Of a stretch of 64,000 bases of DNA, positions 60,102-64,000 are shown in pieces. Position 1 is the stretch's first letter; each line of letters opens with the position of its first letter. The stretch comes from Lachnospiraceae bacterium. GTDB taxonomy: Bacteria > Bacillota > Clostridia > Lachnospirales > Lachnospiraceae. The notes beneath the pieces were generated by a model that was not told the origin of the DNA, did not search any database, and saw only the letters and a list, made by a program, of their open reading frames with translations. The position numbers were made by a program, and so were the translations under genes. The stretch spans positions 1 to 64,000 of the forward strand of contig CABJBM010000010.1 of the NCBI GenBank assembly GCA_902363835.1, read 5' to 3'.

Positions 60102-62470
60102 TTACAGAAAAAATAAGGGTTTACGGCATTGTACAAGGGGTTGGATTCCGACCCCTTGTTTATCGTAGGGCAAAACAATATGGAATAAAAGGTCTGGTCC
60201 GCAATGTAGGCGGTTATGTTGAGATCCTGGCCCAGTCTGAAGGAGATGTGATAAGCCGTTTCCTGGCCGATTTAAAGGAAGACAGGAATGGGGGCCATGA
60301 AATCATAAAGGTGGAAACAGAAGAGATTCCTTTTATGGAGCTTAAGGATTTTATTATTATAGGAAGTGAATCAAGGGGAGAAATATCGGTGATCCCACCG
60401 GATCTGCCGGTGTGCCCGGATTGCTTGAGAGAGCTTTCCCGGGAGTCGGACAGAAGATATGAGAATCCATTTATCAGCTGTGTGTCCTGCGGCCCCAGAT
60501 ATACCATAATGGAGGACTTGCCTTATGACAGAAACCGGACAACCATGGTGGATTTTCCCTTATGCAGCGCCTGTTTAAAGGAATACACCTCCCCCGTTGG
60601 CAGGCGTTTTCACGCCCAGACCATTTCCTGCAATGACTGCGGCCCTTATCTGATCTATGAGGATAAAAAGGATGGCTCTGGGAAACTTCTGAAAAAGGAA
60701 GGGTTTGAAAAGGCTCTGACAGTGCTGTCAAAGGGAGGGATCCTTGCAGTAAAAGGAATTGGGGGTTATCATCTGGCCTGTTCCCCATTTCAGGAGGAAA
60801 CGGTAAAACGGCTGCGCAAGTTAAAGGGGCGGGAGGAAAAGCCTTTTGCAGTCATGTTTCCGGAAATTTCTGAAATAAGCAGATACTGTCTTGTCTCTGA
60901 GGAAGAAAAAACACTGCTGGAATCAAAAGCAAGGCCCATTGTGCTGCTTTCTGCATTATTGCCAACTCTTTCCGGGCAGCAGAACCCCATGGCGCCTTCT
61001 GTTGCCAATGGAAGCATTTATTGCGGCGCTTTCCTGCCTTACACCCCCTTACAGCATATGCTGACAGAAAGGCTGGGACCTTTGATCATGACCAGCGCCA
61101 ATATTTCCGGACAGCCTATCATCCGGGAGGACGGCCCTATGCTGGCCCTTTCCTCGCCTTACCTGGATGGGGTATTATATAATCAAAGAAGAATCATCCG
61201 CTCCGTGGATGATTCTGTTGCAAAGATCATAGACGGCAGGCCCCAGCTGGTACGAAGAAGCAGAGGTTATGTCCCCTATCCGGTGTTTCTTTCCAAAGAA
61301 GAGGGGAGCAGGGAAAAAGGAGAAGATCCCATTAAGACCGGGATCTTTGCGGCAGGAGGGGATCTAAAGGCGGCCTTTTGCCTGTGCCAGAGAGGAAATG
61401 CGGTGGTATCCCAGTATTTCGGGGATCTGGAAGAAGATGCGGTTATGGAGGAATTTGGGAAGGCATATGACGACCTGACCAGTCTGCTTAGAATAAATCC
61501 GGGCCTGGCTGTCTGCGACCTTCATCCCAACTACCACTCGGCCCGTTTTGCAGAAACCCTTGGAATCCCGGTTCTCAAGGTGCAGCACCATCATGCCCAT
61601 ATTGCGTCGGTCCTTGCCGAACATGATTTAAAGGGACCTGTCATAGGAGTTGCCTTTGACGGCACCGGATATGGAACCGACGGGAACATATGGGGCGGTG
61701 AGTTCCTTGTCTGTGAAGGGAGAGACTTTATACGGGCTGGCCATGTAAGCACGTTTCCCATTCTGGGAGGAGATAAGTCCATGGAGGATGCCAGGAAAAC
61801 AGCCACCTGTTATCTGCTTTATGCAGGTCTTGAGGCATATGTCCAGGATGAGAGGCTGGATGTGATAAAAGCCGCCCTGGATCATAACATCAACAAGGTT
61901 TTGACTTCCAGCATGGGACGTTTGTTTGATGGGGCAGCATCTGTTTTAAATATCGGACATGAAAACCGGTATGAAGGAGAATGTGCCATATTGCTGGAAA
62001 AAGAGGCAGTGCTTGCGGAAAGAAACCGGGTAAAGCCAGCCGGCCTTTCTTTTGGAATAAAGGAAGAGGATGATGTGCTGGAATTAGATCCACGGCCAGT
62101 CTTTGAAGCCCTCTGCACCATGAGAAACAGGGAGGAGAAGGCCTCTCTGGCTCTTGGCTTTCATCTTGCTCTGGCACAGGGGATCGCATCTGTCTGTGAG
62201 AAGCTGCAAAGTAGATACTTAACCAATGCCGTTGCCTTAAGCGGAGGCGTTTTTCAAAATGCCCTGCTGACCAGGCATACCATGAAACTTTTAAGAGAAA
62301 AGGGATTTCAAGTCTATTTAAATGGAGCTGTTCCCCCTAATGACGGGGGAGTGAGCCTGGGCCAGGCTTATGTGGGAAACGAATATCTAAAATCCGGGAT
62401 TATGGATTTGGAAAGGACAGGATGTCATGTGTGTTGCAGTGCCGGGAAAAGTAATTCAAATAAAAGGTGA
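60077..62470 (+). CDS. hypF: Carbamoyltransferase HypF
   Basis: A 797-residue enzyme making the cyanide ligand precursor of the NiFe site from carbamoyl phosphate. Domains in order: acylphosphatase (about 8-95; YGIVQGVGFRPLVYRRAK), two zinc fingers (CPDCLREL, CVSCGPRY; CSACLKEY, CNDCGPYL), a YrdC-like domain (about 215-390) and a Kae1-like domain (about 415-780; VQHHHAHIASV and GVAFDGTGYG). The last 44 bp overlap hypC, an unusually long overlap. Confidence 0.95.
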   Translation: MDHGKNKVITEKIRVYGIVQGVGFRPLVYRRAKQYGIKGLVRNVGGYVEILAQSEGDVISRFLADLKEDRNGGHEIIKVETEEIPFMELKDFIIIGSESRGEISVIPPDLPVCPDCLRELSRESDRRYENPFISCVSCGPRYTIMEDLPYDRNRTTMVDFPLCSACLKEYTSPVGRRFHAQTISCNDCGPYLIYEDKKDGSGKLLKKEGFEKALTVLSKGGILAVKGIGGYHLACSPFQEETVKRLRKLKGREEKPFAVMFPEISEISRYCLVSEEEKTLLESKARPIVLLSALLPTLSGQQNPMAPSVANGSIYCGAFLPYTPLQHMLTERLGPLIMTSANISGQPIIREDGPMLALSSPYLDGVLYNQRRIIRSVDDSVAKIIDGRPQLVRRSRGYVPYPVFLSKEEGSREKGEDPIKTGIFAAGGDLKAAFCLCQRGNAVVSQYFGDLEEDAVMEEFGKAYDDLTSLLRINPGLAVCDLHPNYHSARFAETLGIPVLKVQHHHAHIASVLAEHDLKGPVIGVAFDGTGYGTDGNIWGGEFLVCEGRDFIRAGHVSTFPILGGDKSMEDARKTATCYLLYAGLEAYVQDERLDVIKAALDHNINKVLTSSMGRLFDGAASVLNIGHENRYEGECAILLEKEAVLAERNRVKPAGLSFGIKEEDDVLELDPRPVFEALCTMRNREEKASLALGFHLALAQGIASVCEKLQSRYLTNAVALSGGVFQNALLTRHTMKLLREKGFQVYLNGAVPPNDGGVSLGQAYVGNEYLKSGIMDLERTGCHVCCSAGKSNSNKR

Positions 62471-62642
62471 TTATGCAAAGGTCAACATTATGGATAATAT
62501 CACGGATGCCAATATAAAGCTGGTGGATACAAAAGTGGGAGATTATGTTCTCATACATGCCGGCTGTGTCATTGAGGTCTTAAAGGAAGATGTGGCAGAG
62601 GAAATTCTCTCCATTTTTTCCCAGCTTCAGGAGGAGCTATAA
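62427..62642 (+). CDS. hypC: Hydrogenase assembly chaperone HypC
   Basis: A 71-residue HypC/HupF chaperone. The N-terminal MCVAVPGKVIQI carries the essential Cys2. It carries the Fe(CN)2CO unit between HypD and the large subunit. It starts within hypF and is 3 bp before hypD. Confidence 0.95.
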   Translation: MCVAVPGKVIQIKGDYAKVNIMDNITDANIKLVDTKVGDYVLIHAGCVIEVLKEDVAEEILSIFSQLQEEL

Positions 62643-62645
62643 AAT

Positions 62646-63683
62646 ATGATCCAACAGGTGATCCATGAACTGAAAAATTATGACGGAAGGCCGGTAAAAA
62701 TCATGGAGGTATGCGGGACCCATACTGCCAGCATTTTTAAAAACGGCATACGGACCATGATTTCACCCAAGATCCAGCTGATTTCAGGACCGGGCTGTCC
62801 GGTTTGCGTTACCTCTGCCGCCTATATCGATGAGCTGACGGAATATTCCCTGAGGGAGAACCATTGTGTCCTCACCTTTGGGGATATGATGAAGGTCAAA
62901 GGAAGCAGGATGAGCCTGACAGAGGCAAAGGCGGCCGGAGGGCGGGTGAAAATCCTGTATTCCCCTCTCATGGCAGTTGCAGAAGCGGAGAAAAACAGAG
63001 AAACCCAATATGTGTTTGCCGCAGTGGGGTTTGAAACCACTGCCCCGGTTTATACCCTGCTGCTTGAGGAAATCCGGCAGAAGAAGATTGAAAACTTAAA
63101 ACTTCTGACTTCGTTAAAAACCATTGTACCGGCTCTTTCTTTTCTCTGTGAAACGGAAAAAAACATCGATGGGTTTTTAAGTCCCGGACATGTCAGCGTG
63201 ATCACCGGAAGCAGTGCATACAGGGAACTGGCCTTCAGGTACAGAAAACCCTTTGTAATCGCAGGCTTTGAAGGAGAGCACATACTGGCCGCCGTATATG
63301 AGATCATGACCCAGATCAGGGAGCAGCGCTTTGAGGTAAAAAACATGTATGCCAACGCTGTGACAGAGGAAGGAAATCAGAAGGCATTGGAGCTTATGGA
63401 ACGGTATTTTGAACCTGCCGATGGTTTTTGGAGGGGAATCGGGATCATAGAAAAATCTGCCTTAAGGCTTAAGGAGGAATACAGAGCCTATGATGCAGGA
63501 AGCAATGGAGAAGAGATGGAAGAACATATGCCAAAGGGGTGTGAGTGTAAATCAGTGATCCTTGGGCGGATCAACCCGCCGGAATGTCCCTTGTTTAAAA
63601 CAGCCTGTACTCCGCTTCATGCCATTGGACCCTGTATGGTATCCCAGGAAGGGGCCTGCGGCATCTGGTATCAGAATTCATGA
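62646..63683 (+). CDS. hypD: Hydrogenase formation protein HypD
   Basis: A 345-residue Fe-S scaffold for Fe(CN)2CO assembly. The signature EVCGTHTASIFKNG is at about 21 and SGPGCPVCVT at about 48; further blocks are FAAVGFETTAP and the C-terminal cysteines CECKSVI, CPLFKTAC and GPCMVSQEGAC. It works with HypC and HypE. Confidence 0.95.
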   Translation: MIQQVIHELKNYDGRPVKIMEVCGTHTASIFKNGIRTMISPKIQLISGPGCPVCVTSAAYIDELTEYSLRENHCVLTFGDMMKVKGSRMSLTEAKAAGGRVKILYSPLMAVAEAEKNRETQYVFAAVGFETTAPVYTLLLEEIRQKKIENLKLLTSLKTIVPALSFLCETEKNIDGFLSPGHVSVITGSSAYRELAFRYRKPFVIAGFEGEHILAAVYEIMTQIREQRFEVKNMYANAVTEEGNQKALELMERYFEPADGFWRGIGIIEKSALRLKEEYRAYDAGSNGEEMEEHMPKGCECKSVILGRINPPECPLFKTACTPLHAIGPCMVSQEGACGIWYQNS

Positions 63684-63725
63684 TTTGCAGGGCTGAAAGA
63701 AAGAGAATAAAAGGAGAGGGAAGCC

Positions 63726-64000
63726 ATGAAAATTGATATGTCCTATGGCAGCGGAGGAAAGCAGACAGGCAATCTCATCAATGAGGTGTTTTTAAAGAGT
63801 TTTAATAATAATACCTTAAATAAACTGGAAGATGCCGCAGTACTGAATATCAAAGGAAAAATTGCCTATACAACGGATTCCTTTGTGGTCACTCCTTTGT
63901 TTTTCAAAGGAGGAAATATCGGTAAGCTTGCAGTATGCGGGACCGTGAACGACTTATCCATGATGGGGGCTGTTCCCAGATATTTGACCGCAGGCTTTAT
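63726..64000 (+). CDS. hypE: Hydrogenase maturation protein HypE (partial, cut by window end)
   Basis: The first 91 codons of hypE. MKIDMSYGSGGKQTGNLINE opens, then AAVLNIKGKIAYTTDSFVV and GGNIGKLAVCGTVNDLSMMG, the PurM-like ATP-binding half. It dehydrates the thiocarboxamide to thiocyanate. GAGAGGGAAGCC precedes the ATG. The C-terminal Cys lies beyond the window. Confidence 0.93.
   Translation, partial: MKIDMSYGSGGKQTGNLINEVFLKSFNNNTLNKLEDAAVLNIKGKIAYTTDSFVVTPLFFKGGNIGKLAVCGTVNDLSMMGAVPRYLTAGF

Noticed and set aside
1..64000. CRISPR arrays, tRNA or rRNA genes, intact insertion sequences or prophage
   Set aside because: No regularly spaced long repeats, no cloverleaf or rRNA-like segments noticed, no complete transposase or integrase frame.

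Overview
The window reads as chromosome of an anaerobic, low-to-mid GC Firmicute, most likely a Lachnospiraceae/Clostridium-cluster-XIVa type (Lacrimispora-like). This is inferred from gene content (Ech-type energy-converting [NiFe] hydrogenase with its hyp genes, a glycyl-radical enzyme, BMP-type nucleoside ABC transporter, T-box leader), strong AGGAGG ribosome sites and TTG/GTG starts. No database was searched. No rRNA, tRNA, CRISPR array or intact mobile element was seen.

Region 1 (1-20.8 kb) is accessory. It holds two aldo/keto reductases around an iron alcohol dehydrogenase. A WYL regulator with a GyrI-like and a DUF3788 gene lies between two decayed minus-strand relics of possible mobile-element origin. 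After these come small regulator-plus-effector units: flavin reductase, MerR/TipA, ArsR+VOC, PadR, flavodoxin, SDR and Crp/Fnr+DMT exporter. An MFS efflux gene is preceded by a seven-codon leader peptide (MYSVRLR) and a strong attenuator hairpin, which suggests antibiotic-inducible control. Methyltransferases, an acetyltransferase, a possible papain-like protein and membrane proteins follow.

Region 2 (21.0-31.2 kb) is one long nucleoside uptake and salvage operon closed by a 13-bp-stem terminator. It encodes YjjI-type glycyl radical enzyme, YjjW activase, lipoprotein/ATPase/two permeases, a Crp/Fnr regulator, uridine phosphorylase, purine nucleoside phosphorylase and cytidine deaminase. It physically links the poorly understood YjjI/YjjW pair to nucleoside catabolism.

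Region 3 (31.2-45 kb) is housekeeping and stress genes: flavin amine oxidase divergent from an Asp/Glu racemase-like gene, dCTP deaminase, a frameshifted pyridoxamine-phosphate-oxidase relic, a FlxA-like protein, MBL hydrolase, 3-methyladenine glycosylase, a Nudix CoA pyrophosphatase with a non-AUG start, fused MsrA-MsrB, carbonic anhydrase, and alaA behind a T-box whose specifier reads GCA (Ala).

Region 4 (45.1-52.6 kb, minus strand) is the most unusual locus: response regulator, histidine kinase, DltA-like adenylation enzyme, alanine-racemase-fold PLP decarboxylase, DltC-like carrier protein, MBOAT acyltransferase and SGNH protein, nearly all overlapping. It looks like a dlt pathway with an added decarboxylase. 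My hypothesis is that an amino acid (possibly glutamate) is loaded on the carrier, decarboxylated there as in BtrI/BtrK chemistry, and exported to decorate a surface polymer.

Region 5 (53.4-64 kb) is a six-gene Ech hydrogenase operon followed by hypA-B-F-C-D and the start of hypE, cut by the window end. Its promoter has a near-Rex-like palindrome just upstream. The hydrogenase large subunit ends at the mature C terminus, so no maturation protease would be needed.
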